Shown: one piece after another, positions 21,320-35,189 of the stretch | How the letters are laid out: the number at the start of each line of letters is the position of its first letter | Numbering within the stretch: position 1 is the first letter of the stretch | NCBI GenBank assembly: GCA_029204225.1 | Contig: CM055101.1 | Span: 36,263,648 to 36,327,647 of the forward strand | DNA length: 64,000 bases | DNA from: Diphasiastrum complanatum | Taxonomy: Eukaryota > Streptophyta > Lycopodiopsida > Lycopodiales > Lycopodiaceae | Direction: 5' to 3' | Made by a program: the position numbers and the translations under genes | The notes under the pieces: generated by a model | The model's input: the letters and a program-made list of their open reading frames with translations, nothing else | What the model was told of the DNA's origin: nothing | Databases searched by the model: none

Positions 21320-22682
21320 TAATAAATCTGGTTTATTCACGAGATACCTTAGAGCATAGTGATCAACATGAAAAATGAAAGCATATCCCAGCAAATAATG
21401 CCAAAATTTCTTAACATTAACATCATTCCAAGTGCTTCCCTTTCTGTAGCCGAATAATTCTTCGCTGAGGCACTGAGCTATCTACTTGCATAGTATATGG
21501 GATGTTCTTTCTTTTGATTGTCCTTCTAGCTCAGACAGATGCCAGTAGCAAATGCCGAAACATCAACATAACTATGAAATAGAATAGCCCACTTGGGTGG
21601 TCTCAGAATAGGAGCATTGATCAACCTCTACTTAAATTCTTTGAACGCTTCCTACTGTTCATTCGTCCACAAGTATTCCACTTGTTTCTTGAGTAGATGC
21701 AATAGAGCAGTAGCAATAGAGGCATGATTTTGGATAAATCTCCGATAGTAGCCGACATGTTCTAAGAAAGCTCTTAGTTCACATAGATTTGTTGGTATCA
21801 GGAGGTTCTTTATAAGCTCGACTTTATCTTTATCGACCTCTATTCCTCTGTTTGATATTCTGAGTCCAAGTAAAATTCCTTCTTTGATACCGAAAAAATA
21901 TTTTTTTGGATGCAGAGATAGACGAGTATCTCGACATCGTTGCAATGTAAGTTTCAGCTTTTGTAGATGTGTTTTTATATCACTATACACACAAAAATCA
22001 TCTATGAAAATTTCAAGAAAAGTTCTGAGGAAGGCAGCAAAAATTAACATCATGATTCATTGAGAAGTCATTGGTGCGTTGCAAAGACCAAAGGGCATTT
22101 TGTTGTAGGCATAAGTGCCCCAATCTGTGGTAAACGTAGTCTTTGAACAATCCTCCTTTCTTATGCCAACTTGATTATAACCAGAGAAGCCATCACAGAA
22201 ATTGTAACGCTCTTGACCAGCAACCTAATCTAAGATAGAATCAGTGAAGGGTAAAGGACGATGATCCTTTTTTGTGGCAGCATTGAGCTTTCGGAAATCC
22301 TAGCATATTCGTATTTTGCCAGTCTTCTTCTTTGGAACAACAACGATGGGAGAAACCCATTCGCTGCTTAAGATGAGATAGATAATACCTGTCTTAAGGT
22401 GCTTGTTAAGTTTGTCTTTAACATGAGGGAGAACTTTGGATTGAGACGATATTGTCTCTATCGAACAGGTACAACATCTTCTTTAAGATCGATACGGTGC
22501 TCTCCAAATTCTACAGGTATTCCTTTCAAATCGTCGAGTGACCAAGCAAATACATCTTGGTATTTCTTCAGCAATTCCTTGAGTTCAACTAATTCCATCT
22601 CTCCAAGTGACTTTGAACACATGCACAAGTCTGCCAGGTGCAAGCTCAATTAGTTCAATAGAGTCTAGTAAAATGATACCTT
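21320..22682 (-). pseudogene. Gypsy-1 reverse transcriptase and RNase H
   Basis: The piece starts ELLKKYQDVFAWSLDDLKGI at about 22600, typical of the RT entry of plant Gypsy elements. It continues with SSEWVSPIVVVPKKK, DFRKLNAATKKDHRPLP, CDGFSGYNQVGI, MPFGLCNAPM, the catalytic FIDDFCVYS (about 22000) and FLEHVGYYRRFIQNHA. TAG codons stand where family members have Gln (before DFRKLN, before VAG and before RQYRLN), and there are frameshifts. RNase H (21650-21320) is weaker but ends with the recognisable QWVLLLQEFTYQ. Copia-2 inserted upstream of the RT. Confidence 0.85.
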
Positions 22683-22687
22683 CTGTC

Positions 22688-22937
22688 TATCAAGAATTAG
22701 ATATGCAACATCAAGCAATTACCACAAGAAGGCAGAAGAAGAACACACACTATCACACTATCACACTAACTCATACAGAATGTAAAATGTACAAATAAAC
22801 CTTGAACCCCTGATAGAGAGAGAAAACCTACGAGTAGACTAATAGGCTAGCCTATGGCTAATGATAGCTAGTCACAAGTATCAACATTAATGTACCTCAT
22901 AAACAATAACAATGAAGTTTATCATTGATTTCTAACA
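22688..22937 (-). repeat. Copia-2 3' LTR
   Basis: 250 bp. It lacks about 13 bp present in the other LTR near the 'caccataagtaatcaccacagg' phrase. Confidence 0.9.
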
Positions 22938-23530
22938 CTCTCCCTCAATGATAAAATTACATTCTTCTATTCCTAATAGAGTACGAACCCTCTCAAATTT
23001 ACATCTACCTAATGACTTAGTAAAAATATCTGCCATTTGATCTTCAGATTTACAAAAAACAAGATCAGTGGCTCCATCAAGAATTTTCTCTCGAAATAAT
23101 GGTAGTGTATTTCGATGTGCTTGGTTCGAGCATGTAAATCTGGATTTTTGGCAAGGTGAATGCAACTTTGATTATCGCAAGATATAGTAGTCGCATCCAA
23201 CTGTGGTTGACCTAAATCCACAAGCAATCTTCGTAACCATACCGCTTCTTATGTAGCATTGTTGAGTGCTCTATATTCAGCTTCTGTCGATGATAAGGCT
23301 ACTATAGGTTTCTTTTTGCTGCTCCATGAAATTGCAGCTGTACCATAATTGAATGTATGACCACTGGTAGATCTTCTGTCATCAATATTACCTGCCCAAT
23401 TGGCATCTGTATAACCTACCAACATTGGCGCTTCAGGCTGATCATACTTCAAACCAAAATTCAATGTCCCTCGAATATATTTGAGAATACGTTTAGCAGA
23501 CTTCCAGTGTGCTTGACTAGGATCTTGCAT
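22932..23530 (-). pseudogene. Copia-2 RNase H
   Basis: ORF 23530-23249 reads AHWKSAKRILKYIRGT, then GYTDANWAGNIDDRRSTSGHTF and LSSTEAEYRALNNAT. These contain the first acidic residues and the STEAEY motif of Copia RNase H. A stop follows. Then SCDNQSCIHLAKNPDLHARTKHIEIHYH continues in one frame and MADIFTKSLGRCKFERVRTLLG in another, giving the ADIFTK C-terminus. At least two breaks. Confidence 0.85.
22938..22950 (-). promoter_or_regulatory. Copia-2 polypurine tract
   Basis: The minus strand reads TTGAGGGAGAG directly before the 3' LTR. Confidence 0.7.
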
Positions 23531-23539
23531 TAATTGACT

Positions 23540-24428
23540 AACAACACCAACAACATAAGAAATATGAGGTCATGTGTGTGTCAAATAAATCAAAATACCC
23601 ACCAGTTGTCTATACAAGTAAGCATCCACTTTCTCAGATTCATCATATGCAGTAAGCTTCATTTGACATCCATAGGTGTATTCAAAGGCTTACAATCCTT
23701 CATATTGAACTTGTAAAACAAATCTTGTGCATATTTGCTTTGTGTAAGAAAGACCATGTCTTCCTTTTGCCATACTTCAATGCCAAGACAATAGTGCATC
23801 AATCCTAGATCACTCATGTCAAAAGCATTGAAAGATCTGATTTTATTTCATCAATTAAGCTCTCATTACTTCCTGTAATAATCAGATCATCCACGTACAA
23901 CAAAATGAACATTATATCTAAATCTTGCCTTAGAATTTAAAGATTAGGATCAGCATCACTCTTTATCATTCCCCTTCGCTTGAAGTATTTATCGATGCAA
24001 GAGTACCATGCCCATGGTGCTTGCTTCAATCCATAAATGGCTTTGTTGGGCCTACAAACGAGATGCTCTCTCCGTGGCTCAACAAATCCTTGAGGTTGTA
24101 CTAAGTACACGTCTTCATCCAGCACTCCATTTAGAAAAGCAGATTTAACGTCCATTTGCTGGATCTTCCAACCATAGAAAGTAAAAGTAGCAATGATAGA
24201 ACGTATAGTTACCATCTTAGCTATGGATGCGAAGGTTTTTTCAAAATCAATAACTTCCTGCTGCTTAAATCCTCTCACAACCAACCGTGCTTTGTACTTG
24301 TTGAGTTGCCCATCAGCTCCATATTTGATCTTGTATATCCATTTGCAAGTGATAGGTGTCTTACCATCAGGTAGCTCAACCAAGTTCCACGTCCTATATA
24401 GCTTCCATTTCTGTTTCCAGAGTTTCAT
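23540..24428 (-). pseudogene. Copia-2 reverse transcriptase
   Basis: ORF 24428-23937 reads RTWNLVELPDGKTPITCKWIY, KARLVVRGFKQQEVIDFEKTF, QQMDVKSAFLNGVLDEDVYL and IYGLKQAPWAWY. The catalytic LYVDDL lies past the frameshift, at about 23903-23886. The N-terminal link to integrase is also out of frame. The conserved spacing leaves little doubt about the family; function is lost. Confidence 0.87.
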
Positions 24429-24739
24429 AGATTCATCTCTAATCTTGCAGGAGGTTTTTGATTTCTACTTGATCTTCTAAGCTCTCCTTGCTCACTTGAT
24501 TCGGGAGTATCTCCCTTATTAGCATCACTTGTTACTGACAAGTATCACTTAGGCACTCTCCTAGGAATCTTATTATTCACCCTGTCTTTTTCAATTAGCT
24601 CTTCCATATCGACACCAAGTTACACTTTAGCCTTTATCATCAAAGGGATCAATTGTCAATTTTATCTGGTCATTTTGACCCATCTCATCAAAAGTAGCAT
24701 CTCTGGAAATCATGATCTTTTGTGCATCTGTGTCATACA

Positions 24740-26952
24740 TCATGTATGCCTTGGCTCTTTCATCATATCTAAGGAAAATACACTTAATAGCTTTTGCTTC
24801 TTTCGTTTTTCATTAGGCACATGAGCATAAGCATCACAACCAAATACTCGTAAATGAGAAACATTAGGTTTCTTTCCAGTAAAAGCTTCGTAAGGTGTCT
24901 CACCCTCCACGGACTTAGTAGGACACCGATTCAAGATATGAGTAGATGTGTTGCATGCTTCTGTCCAAAAAGTATTTGGCAAACCCTTGCTCTTAAGCAT
25001 TGCCCTAGCCATCTCCACAATGGATCTATTTTTCCGTTCTACAACTCCATTATATTGTGGTGAATAGGATGTAGTAGTTTGTCTCTTGATCACCTGATCC
25101 TTGCAAAAATTTATAAACTCTATTGAAAAATACTCACCACCACCATCTGATCCGAGGGTCTTAATATAACAACCTGTTTGTTTTTCAACTAGAGCCTTGA
25201 ACTCTCTAAACTTGGCAAAAGCATTAGATTTCTTGCTATGAAATAAATCCAAATATGTCTACTATAGTCATCAATAAATGTGATGAAATAGTAAAAACCA
25301 CTAATGGACCTAGTTTGTATTGGTCCACACAGATCACTATGAACAAGATCAAGAATGCCATAGGCTCTTCTTGCTCCATCTTTGGGAAATCTCTCTCTAT
25401 GCTGTTTTTCCAAAACGCAACCCTCACAAATTTTTCCTTCAAAAGAGATATCAGGCAATCCAACAACTAGATTACCTCTTTTAAGTATTTGCAAGCTTTG
25501 AGCACTAATATGACCAAACCTTTGATGCCAAAGGTCATTTCGACTATCAACAATGCTTACCATAGCCTGAGTAAAAGATCTCGCATTCAATTTGTAGAGT
25601 CGATTCCCGTTGACTCTAGCTCCTGTAGCAATCACTTTATAGTGATTCTTGATGTCCTTGACGAGACATTTGCCGTTGTGGTCAACCTTGAGTTGTTGAT
25701 CAGCCATCATCCCAACAGATAGTAGATTGTTAGCTAAGCCAGGTACATATTGCAGCTTGCTTATCTGCTTTATCTTCCCACTGGCTAGCTTCACTTGTAC
25801 CACTCCAACTCCTTTAACAGATATCAATTTGCCATCAGCTTGTCCAAGTTCATCACCATTGTCAGTTTCCTTGAGTTTCGAAAACCACTCTTTCCTTGAA
25901 GTCATGTGCTTGGATGCACCACTATCAATGTACCAGGTATCCTTGGCTTCATCACTTGTCATTAATGTTGTAATGAACAATTTTGAACTCTCATCTGTAT
26001 CATCTTCATATTGATCATCATCATATTGATGTTGATCACTATAATTATCTTCATAATAATAGCCATCAAATTGATGTTGATCAACATAATTTTTCGCTTG
26101 CCATTTGTATTTTCTTTGTTCCATCTCCTTTTGTTTCTTGAAGCATTCACGCTCCCAGTGGCCAAGTTTGTTGTAGTACCTACAATTTCCAAGTTTATTT
26201 TGTCTTGAATAGTCGCGTCCTTGACCTCGGCCTTGATTCCAATTGTCTCGATTCGGTCTATCATTGACTTGCTCATGAAATTGTTGAAATGATCCCCAGC
26301 TTGAGTTCTCTCCTTTCGATTGATACCTTCCACGGCCAAATCTTCCACCTTGTCCTCTAACTGCAAGAGCTCGATCATAGCCCTTGTTACAATGATTCAA
26401 GTTCTCTTGACATTGCTCTTCTTGCAAAAGCAATCCACCTAGTTCTTCATAGGTTGGAAGATTTTTTCTTGTGGCTATACTTGTCACAAACATCTGATGT
26501 GACTCACTCAGACTATTCAATGTCAATTGCACAATTTCACGATCTTGTACTCGCTCTCCAACTGCTGCTAATTGGTCATGGATCTCTTTGATCTTCAGTA
26601 TGTGATTGACAATAGTTGCACCATCATCCATCCGCAATGTATGCAACTTCATCTTTAAAAATAGTATTCGAGATGTATTTGTCATTTCAAACAATGCCTT
26701 CAATGTATCCCACGCTTCTTTTGGTCTTTTTGAATCTGAAACATAGGGAATAATTGCATCTCTAACTGATAAGTTGATGACATTCTAGACATTCCGTTTT
26801 CTCCTATCAAATGCCCGCTGATCTTCTTCAATCATTGGCCTTGTCTCTTCACCTCTCACAATCTCCCATAGCTCCTTTTCCATCAAAATGTTCTTCAGTT
26901 TGAATTTCTTGAACTGCATAGTTGTCGGCACCTTCCAATTTGCTTGACTCAT
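24740..26952 (-). pseudogene. Copia-2 Gag, protease and integrase
   Basis: Gag can be read from ATG 26952 (MSQANWKVPTTMQF) with a TAG at 26787-26785. It is then open for 504 codons to 25189: Gag helices, a Gly/Arg-rich linker, a zinc knuckle whose second Cys is now Tyr (CRYYNKLGHWEREC), the protease motif WYIDSGASKHM, the GAG-pre-integrase LWHQRFGHIS, and the integrase core (LVHSDLCGPIQ, FIDDYSRHIWIY). A frameshift at about 25240 moves to ORF 25252-24740 with LGSDGGGEYFS, SPQYNGVVERKNR (catalytic Glu) and LRVFGCDAYAHVP. One of the better preserved polyproteins in the window. Confidence 0.88.
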
Positions 26953-27827
26953 TTAGGACACTCTCGCTTAGAGTTGGATAGATGAGTTTGGATCACAAAA
27001 TTTATCACACCACAGAACTGTAAATTTTTTGTTGTACACTTGATATCGGTACGACGCGTGGGTGCATGACTGCTCGGGATTCTCTTTAGCTCACACCGTG
27101 GATCTGATATTGATACGGGTATGCGATATCGGTATGACGGGCGGATGTACGAATGTTCAGGATTTTTCTTACCTCTGGCACGTCGATCTGATATTGGTAT
27201 GAAAAAGATGAAAAGTAGAGGGAATATAAGAACTTTTAGAGGCAATATTTTAGATTTTCCACTTCGGCGCGGCGGCTACGCCGCCTCCTCTTTGCAAAGA
27301 TTTCGTTCAAAAGACAGAGATCAGTAATGTGAAAAGTATGAAGCCTCCTAACTCTGAATGGCAGTACTAGACATTGTCTAGTGTGATTTGCGGTACCCCA
27401 AATAGACAAATGAGAGATTTCTTGGCAAACCTCTCACACAAATGGCACTTTTCACAACAACTAGAAAGTATTGTATAAATTTTCTCCACTGAACAGATTT
27501 TCAATCTTTCTGATACTGCTCTAGCCTTTCTGATGCCTTCGGGACTGTGCTTTTCACAACAACTAGGAAGTATTGTAAAAAAAATCTCCCCACTCAATAG
27601 ATTTTCAATCTGTCTGATGCTGCCCTGGCCTTTCTGATGCCTCTGGGACTGTGTCTTTGTTCCCCACTAATAATTTTGAGCTCCAAACCTACAAAATACA
27701 CCAAAGAAGGATTTCTTCCAGCCGTTTTTGTCTCTCCAAGCTTTCGCCTCCCGTAAAGGACTTTCTCACTTCATTGTAGAGCCTGTGACAAGCTGTATCC
27801 ACTGATCAGGCACGTAGGACTATCGCT

Positions 27828-27839
27828 GCTTTGATACCA
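27828..27839 (-). promoter_or_regulatory. Copia-2 primer binding site
   Basis: The minus strand reads TGGTATCAAAGC immediately next to the 5' LTR, a known variant of the Met-tRNA priming site. Confidence 0.88.
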
Positions 27840-28102
27840 TGTCAAGAATTAGATATGCAACATCAAGCATTCACCATAAGTAATCACCACAGGAAGGCGG
27901 AAGAAGAACATGCACTATCACACTATCACACTAACTCATACAGAATGTAAAATGTACAAGTAAACCCTGAACCCATGATAGAGAGAGAAAACCTATGAGT
28001 AGACTAATAGGCTAGCCTATGGCTAATGACAGCTGGTCACAACTGTCAACGTTAATGTACCTCGTAAACAGTAACAATGAAGTTTATCATTGATTTCTAA
28101 CA
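27840..28102 (-). repeat. Copia-2 5' LTR
   Basis: 263 bp, TGTCAAGAATTAG...TTCTAACA, followed by target duplication CTGTC. Confidence 0.92.
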
Positions 28103-28107
28103 CTGTC

Positions 28108-29291
28108 ATACTGGCCTTGGTATGGCCATGAATTTCGCACATGGTTGACTCCATAGATATCTTCTTGTCGTCAATCTGGTTCTTATTACCAAATTTTTGT
28201 TCAAATTCATCACTTGAATCATCATCAAACTCTTTAGAGTTTGTGTCTGCAACTTTTATTTCCTTATGCGAAACATCCGCTTCAGCGTTGCAGGCATCAA
28301 GAATTCTTCTTCGTCAATATTCTCATAACATTCAAAATATTGCACTTCGATGTCAGATGTATTGGAAAAAATATTTAACACATAAGAAGAATCTTCTAAG
28401 GTAAAGCTGGTGTCAGACAAAGGAGTTTCACCTTCATATTTGTCACGACTTTAGGTAATTATTTGTTCTGCTGGCTTACCTCGATTATTGGTCTCACCAG
28501 TTTGAAATCTCAATTCTTTGGATTTCCAATGAATACTCAGGGCCGTCCAATTAGCATAGAATAAGATGGCAAACCAAGTGGTTTGATTACTATAAAATTC
28601 ATTGTAAAAGACTTGTGGCTTGAATGTATACAATGACATCCCTCAATTCTCCAACAGACTTTCGGTGCGTCGAATTTGCTAACTTGATATTACGCTATGT
28701 TGGTTGAATGTCAGTCAGCCCCAAAGCATGAGCTGTGTATTCTGTTATTATATTCACACTTGAACTAGAGTCTATCGGCACTTTTTCAATCAAACATCCA
28801 GCAATGGTAACATCAATTTCAGGTGCGTCGAGATCTCCTAAATCAATAGACAATACACCAGCATCTGGGAAAGAAACTCTTTTCTTATTTTTAGGAGCCG
28901 AAAGACCTTTCAATTGCCTATGATAATTAGTGTTTTTTGCCAACAATTGCTTAAAAGTGATGTTTGGATGAAGAGATCCAATATCAGTCACTATATCATA
29001 GTCTTTCATCTTTGATTTCGAGATTGGTTTGTCAATAACGGCATCAGACAATTTGGTCTTTGATATTTCATCATCCCTTTCCTCGAACGTGACCACCTTC
29101 TCTGCAGCAGCTGACTGTAGTTCAGTACTGATAATTTCTTTTGCTTCTGTTGAGATGTCTTTTGCAAATAGTTTTGCAGCATTACGGTCATAGTTGGGAT
29201 CATCTTTAAGATCTTCTTTGGTTGTAGATTTGTTCATCGACTTGGTCAAAGATTTCTTCTTCGATGAGTTTCTATGGAAAGTACAGATCAT
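28108..29291 (-). pseudogene. Gypsy-1 protease region and linker
   Basis: ORF 29291-28695 has a Lys/Ser/Glu-rich start, then LGDLDAPEIDVTIAGCLIEKVPIDSSSSVNIITEY followed by ALGL, read here as the aspartic protease. The catalytic triplet is DSS where family members have D-S/T-G, so the enzyme is dead. After a stop, 28639-28451 reads YNEFYSNQTTWFAILFYANWTALSIHW, a spacer found between protease and RT in some plant Gypsy elements. The element then breaks at the Copia-2 target site. Confidence 0.7.
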
Positions 29292-29309
29292 AAGCTTTCC
29301 ATTAAGCTA

Positions 29310-30191
29310 TAACACTGCTATCTTTAGGAGTTACTCTACGCTAAAGAGTTCATGTGTGAATTTTTAAGCAAGAGTTGGTTTATCTCGGTCATAAGATCAC
29401 TATGAATGGGATCAAGATTGACGAGGATAAAATCAAGATAGTGATTGAATGGCCAATTTCGCAAATTGTGAGCCAACTTAAATCAATTTTGGGATTTACA
29501 ATTTTCTTCAGAAGATTTATTGAGGATTATGCTAAGGTAGCAGCTCCTTTCAATAATCTGACAAAAGGGATTGTTAATAATAATAATAATAAAGGGAATC
29601 AACCTAGTCCTTCTGTTGTTTGAATCGAGGAATTGAATCAGTGTTTTGAAGAACTTTCAGCTTTCGTGTTACAAATTGCAAATCCAGACTTACCTTATGT
29701 CATGAGAACTGACGCAAGTGATATTGCAATTGGAGCAGTTCTATTATAAATGGATAGACCACTAGTATTTGAAAGCAAAAAATTCACTAGTCCTCAGTTG
29801 CGTTATACTACAAATAAAAAGGAATTGTTTGCAGTAATCCATGCACTTAACACCTGGAGACACTACTTGTATTAGTAAGTTTATAGTGTATATGGATCAC
29901 CAGCCTCTTAAGTATTTTTGCAATCAACATGATCTTCGGGGGAGGAAAGCTCGATGGGCTGAGTTGATGCAAGAATTTGATCATGAAATCTGTTACATAA
30001 GAGACAACTCTAATCAAGTTGCAGATGCTCTTAGTCGGATTGGTGAATTGAATGAGTTGTCATTCACCCATATTTCTACGGATCTATATCTTTCATTGAG
30101 AGAAAAATATGAAACAGATTCCCATTTTCATCATATTTCGAACATTGTTCAGACCAAAAAAAATGTGGACAGTGTTGAGTCGAGTTCATAG
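29310..30191 (+). pseudogene. Gypsy-2 RT C-terminus and RNase H
   Basis: RT thumb pieces LVYLGHKITMNGIKIDEDK and SILGFTIFFRRFIEDYAKVAAP appear, then an (AAT)n slip at about 29574-29593. RNase H follows, with MRTDASDIAIGAVL and LFAVIHALNTW in fragments and IVYMDHQPLKYF, RWAELMQEFDHEICYIRD and VADALSRI in the ORF 29841-30191. ADALSR is the conserved end of Gypsy RNase H. Several frameshifts. Confidence 0.85.
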
Positions 30192-31310
30192 GGGACTCAA
30201 CTAACAAACAAAGATAAGAAGATTGTAGAACAGCTTACCATTCAAGATGGATTGCTATTTCAGAATGGAAAAGTTTGTATATCTGTAGAACAGTTTACCA
30301 TTCGAGATGGATTGGATTTCGGAATGAGAAAGTTTGTATACCTGGGAATGAGGAGCTCAGACGCAAGATTTTGTTTGAATGTCATGGAATGCCCTATGCA
30401 AGACATCCCAATATACACAGGACTCTGGACTTGGTTAGAAGGAAGTTTTATTGGCCAAAACTCAAGCCACATGTCAAGTCATATGTGATAAAATACAAGC
30501 CTTGTCAACTAGCACAGGCTAAGCGCCATAAGGCTGGTGGTTTGTTGCATCCGTTAGATATCCCTGACAAGAGATGGAAAAGCATATCTATGGATTTTGT
30601 AGTTGGACTTTTGAGGACCCAACGACAAAATGATTCTATTTGGGTTGTAGTGGATCGGTTGACTAAGTTAGCTGCTTTTATACCAATTAAGTCAACTATA
30701 AAGGCTTTTGAATTAGCCCAAATCTTTGTTGAAAGATCATTTCGATTGTATGGTCTGTCAAGTGACATTGCTAGTGATAGAGATTGTAAGTTCATAGGTC
30801 ACTCTGGTCAGCAGTATTTCATAAACTTGAGACTTCCCTTAGTTTTAGTGCTTCCGATCATCTTGAATAAGATGGCCAGACAGTTTGGACTAATTAGACT
30901 ATGGCAGATATTTTGAGGACATATGTTTCTCACAGGCAATCTCATTGGGAAGATTACATCCCACTGGTTGAGTTTGCATAGAAAACATTATGCTACAGGT
31001 TACAGTACTTTTATGCTTATGTGCGGTTTTCAACCTAGATCTCTGTTTAATGTGAAGACGAAATCTGTTAAGATCCAAAAGGTTGCTGATTTTTTGCATG
31101 ATACGTAAGAGATGTTGCAAGTGGCTAAGAATAGTATCCGAAGTGCTCAAGATAGAAATAAGCACTATGTTGATCTTAAGAGATCTCTCAAAGATTTTAA
31201 AGTTGATGACTGGGTATATCTTAGGATTCCAAAAAATTCTAAGACATTACGTACCTGGAAGCATCATAAATTGTCTACCCGTTTTTGTGGACCATTCAGG
31301 ATTGTATGAA
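30192..31310 (+). pseudogene. Gypsy-2 integrase
   Basis: ORF 30275-30916 contains the zinc-binding region (HPNIHRTLDLVRRKFYWP, then a Cys in the KYKPCQLAQAKRH segment where CxxCQ is expected) and the core: DKRWKSISMDFVVGLL (first Asp), SIWVVVDRLTKLAAFIPI, IASDRDCKFI (second Asp). The third catalytic segment is out of frame. The C-terminal domain covers 31020-31310: GFQPRSLFNVKTK, VADFLHDT, AQDRNKHYVDLKRSLKDFKV and STRFCGPFRIV. Confidence 0.85.
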
Positions 31311-31321
31311 AAATTGATTCT

Positions 31322-31652
31322 TTGGCATATGAACTTGATCTTCAAGGAAAATCAGCTGCACACCCAATCTTTCATGTAAGTCGTCTGAAACTAAGCTTAC
31401 ATGCAGGTGATATAGTTGGATATGATGAGAATTTATCCCATTTGGAAGATTTGTCACTTAGTGTACCATTGGAACATGAGAAAGTGCTCAGAACCAGAGA
31501 TAAACAACTAAGAAATTGTTCTATCTCTGAGTGTTTAATTCGGTGGAAAGGTCGTACTGAGGATGATGATTCGTGAGAGAGAGTTGATAGCATAAAGAAG
31601 AATTTTCCTTAGTTCAGCCTCTGAGGACAGGAGCAGATCAAGGGGAGAAGAA
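31322..31652 (+). pseudogene. Gypsy-2 chromodomain and polypurine tract
   Basis: AYELDLQGKSAAHPIFHVSRLK closes the integrase. The segment VLRTRDKQLRNCSISECLIRWKG then looks like a decayed chromodomain, followed after a stop by WERVDSIKKNFP-like residues. Chromodomains steer chromovirus integration to heterochromatin. The purine tract 'caaggggagaagaa' directly precedes the LTR at 31653. Confidence 0.75.
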
Positions 31653-32236
31653 TGTCATGTCTATTACAAGTACATAGAATTCAGTATACTCCTAGTCTTT
31701 GGTACATGGTACTCTAGTGAAACAAGCTATTAGTTATGCCATGTCATACTGGACGTGACCCGAAAGTAATTAATACCCTTGTGAGGCCCATAACACACTA
31801 AATGGAGTTAGTACAAGGTTTGGGACCGTATGTGCATGTGTAGAGTATCAATAGCAATTCTATGAATAGAGGATCCATACATAGAGACTCTATTCTAGTG
31901 GAATTTGTGTATAGGGGAGTTGAGACCTTGCATTACTAAATGCACAGGGGGTTCTAAGCCTTATATAAGGTGTTCAAACTCGTCCTACTACTCCATCTTA
32001 TGGCTTATTCATTGTCAGACTCTCACTCTACTTTCATGCTTCCTATTCCTTGGCTTGGGGGTGAAGCTTCTAGAGTTGATTGGTTGCTTCTACTCGGTTG
32101 GGTGGTTTCTCCATAGTGCGTTTTCCATTGTGTTTGTCTTGTAAGTAGGATCTTGTGGAGCTTTATGTTGTGTCGTAAGTGTAGTATAGGGTCTGAACAC
32201 TGGGAACGGCAACCTCGCCTTAACCTACATAGCACA
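31653..32236 (+). repeat. Gypsy-2 3' LTR
   Basis: Starts TGTCATGTCTATTACAAG after the purine tract. A TATA-like box lies in 'ccttatataagg' at about 31963-31974. The right end is set at '...acatagcaca' before the GA tract, but this is a guess. The start, and the 'agctattag' and 'aagtaattaata' phrases inside, resemble the LTRs of the three-LTR element. Confidence 0.7.
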
Positions 32237-32237
32237 A

Positions 32238-32375
<138 letters not shown>

Positions 32376-32471
32376 GAGAGAAAAAAAGAAATGAGAGAGA
32401 AGCCTTGGTTAAAAAAGGTTTGGGAGGTTCGAGCACCTTCCCCAAACTATTCGGTCCTAACCAAGGAAGGA

Positions 32472-34385
<1,914 letters not shown>

Positions 34386-35160
34386 TCAAATGGTACTTGT
34401 GCTAACACCAGATGTAATGGTTCATAATTTTGTTTAGTCGATTGAATTGCATGTTGACAAACATCACAAGATTGAATATACTTTTTTGTATTCCTATGAA
34501 TGGACAACCACCAACAATCTAATTATAAAGTCTTGCAAACTATAATATCAGCTGCAAAGTGACCTCTTCCCATTGATTAAATCTAGTATTTCATATGGAA
34601 ACATGCATCGTCGAAGAATATCATTAGTATTCCTTCGATACAACTGCCCTACGATCAATTGATAACGTTGGGCCTTCACAATTGATCTTTGTTGTTGAAC
34701 TTTTTTCAATGACTCATTAGGTTGACCATGCATCAAATACTCAACAATATCGGCTGCCCACTCAAGTACCGCTTCTACATAAAAAAATGTGGCATTCATC
34801 ATCCACTTCAGTATGAACCAGTGCTGATTGGATCATTGACACACGATTGGCAATATAGTGTTGTTTTTCCTTTCAAACCACAACAAAAAAATCAAATTAT
34901 GATAACAATAGTAACCACCTTGCAATACGACAAGTATTTCATGTCTTGTTTACCAAATATAATAAGGGTTGATGTTCCATGTAAAATGTGAAATGTGTCG
35001 CCATCAAATAATTACGATATTTTTTTTATAGAAAAAACCATTGCTAAGGCTTCATGTTATGTTGTGGAGTAGTTTACTTCAACATCATTGAGTTGACAAC
35101 TAGCAAACTATATTGGAAAATATTTCTTGTATTCCCTAGATTGTTTTAAGACTGATCCGA
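34386..35160 (-). pseudogene. Gypsy RNase H and integrase zinc-binding fragment
   Basis: Minus strand: QLNDVEVNYSTT, EALAMVFSIKKYR and FTFYMEHQPLLYLVNKT (RNase H), CRIARWLLLLSEFDFFVVV and GKQHYIANRVS (its end). Then ADIVEYLMHGQPNESLKK, YQLIVGQLYRRNTNDILRRC, HFAADI and CWWLSIHRNTKKYIQSCDVCQ (integrase HHCC domain). Stops and shifts occur near 35050, 34800 and 34550. The RIARWLLLLQEFDF-like end is the same type as in Gypsy-1, so it is probably a fragment of a related element. Confidence 0.78.
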
Positions 35161-35189
35161 TAGCATATTTGGAAGAGTCAGTATGCACA

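Larger units (their letters stand above)
22688..28102 (-). mobile_element. Copia-2: full-length Copia element nested in Gypsy-1
   Basis: LTRs 22688-22937 (250 bp; first bases TATCAAG, a mutated TG) and 27840-28102 (263 bp; TGTCAAG) end in TTTCTAACA. The target duplication CTGTC is at 22683-22687 and 28103-28107. Internal minus-strand order: gag, protease, integrase, RT, RNase H. Short LTRs (about 250 bp) and the Tnt1-like polyprotein set it apart from Copia-1. Frameshifts near 25240, 24780 and 23937 and a TAG in gag inactivate it. Confidence 0.93.
20266..29291 (-). mobile_element. Gypsy-1: degenerate Ty3/Gypsy element, interrupted by Copia-2
   Basis: Minus-strand pieces in Gypsy order: protease region (29291-28108), RT, RNase H (22682-21320) and integrase (21317-20266). 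They are split by the Copia-2 insertion with target duplication CTGTC. RT before integrase is diagnostic for Gypsy. LTRs were not identified; both ends are decayed or missing. Many stops; not functional. Confidence 0.8.
29300..32236 (+). mobile_element. Gypsy-2: 5'-truncated chromodomain Gypsy element with 3' LTR
   Basis: Plus-strand order RT end, RNase H, integrase, chromodomain, polypurine tract, LTR. It begins inside RT at about 29300, abutting the opposite-strand Gypsy-1, so the 5' LTR, gag and protease are missing. The LTR starts at 31653; its right end is uncertain, about 32236, just before a GA tract. Stops throughout; not functional. Confidence 0.8.
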
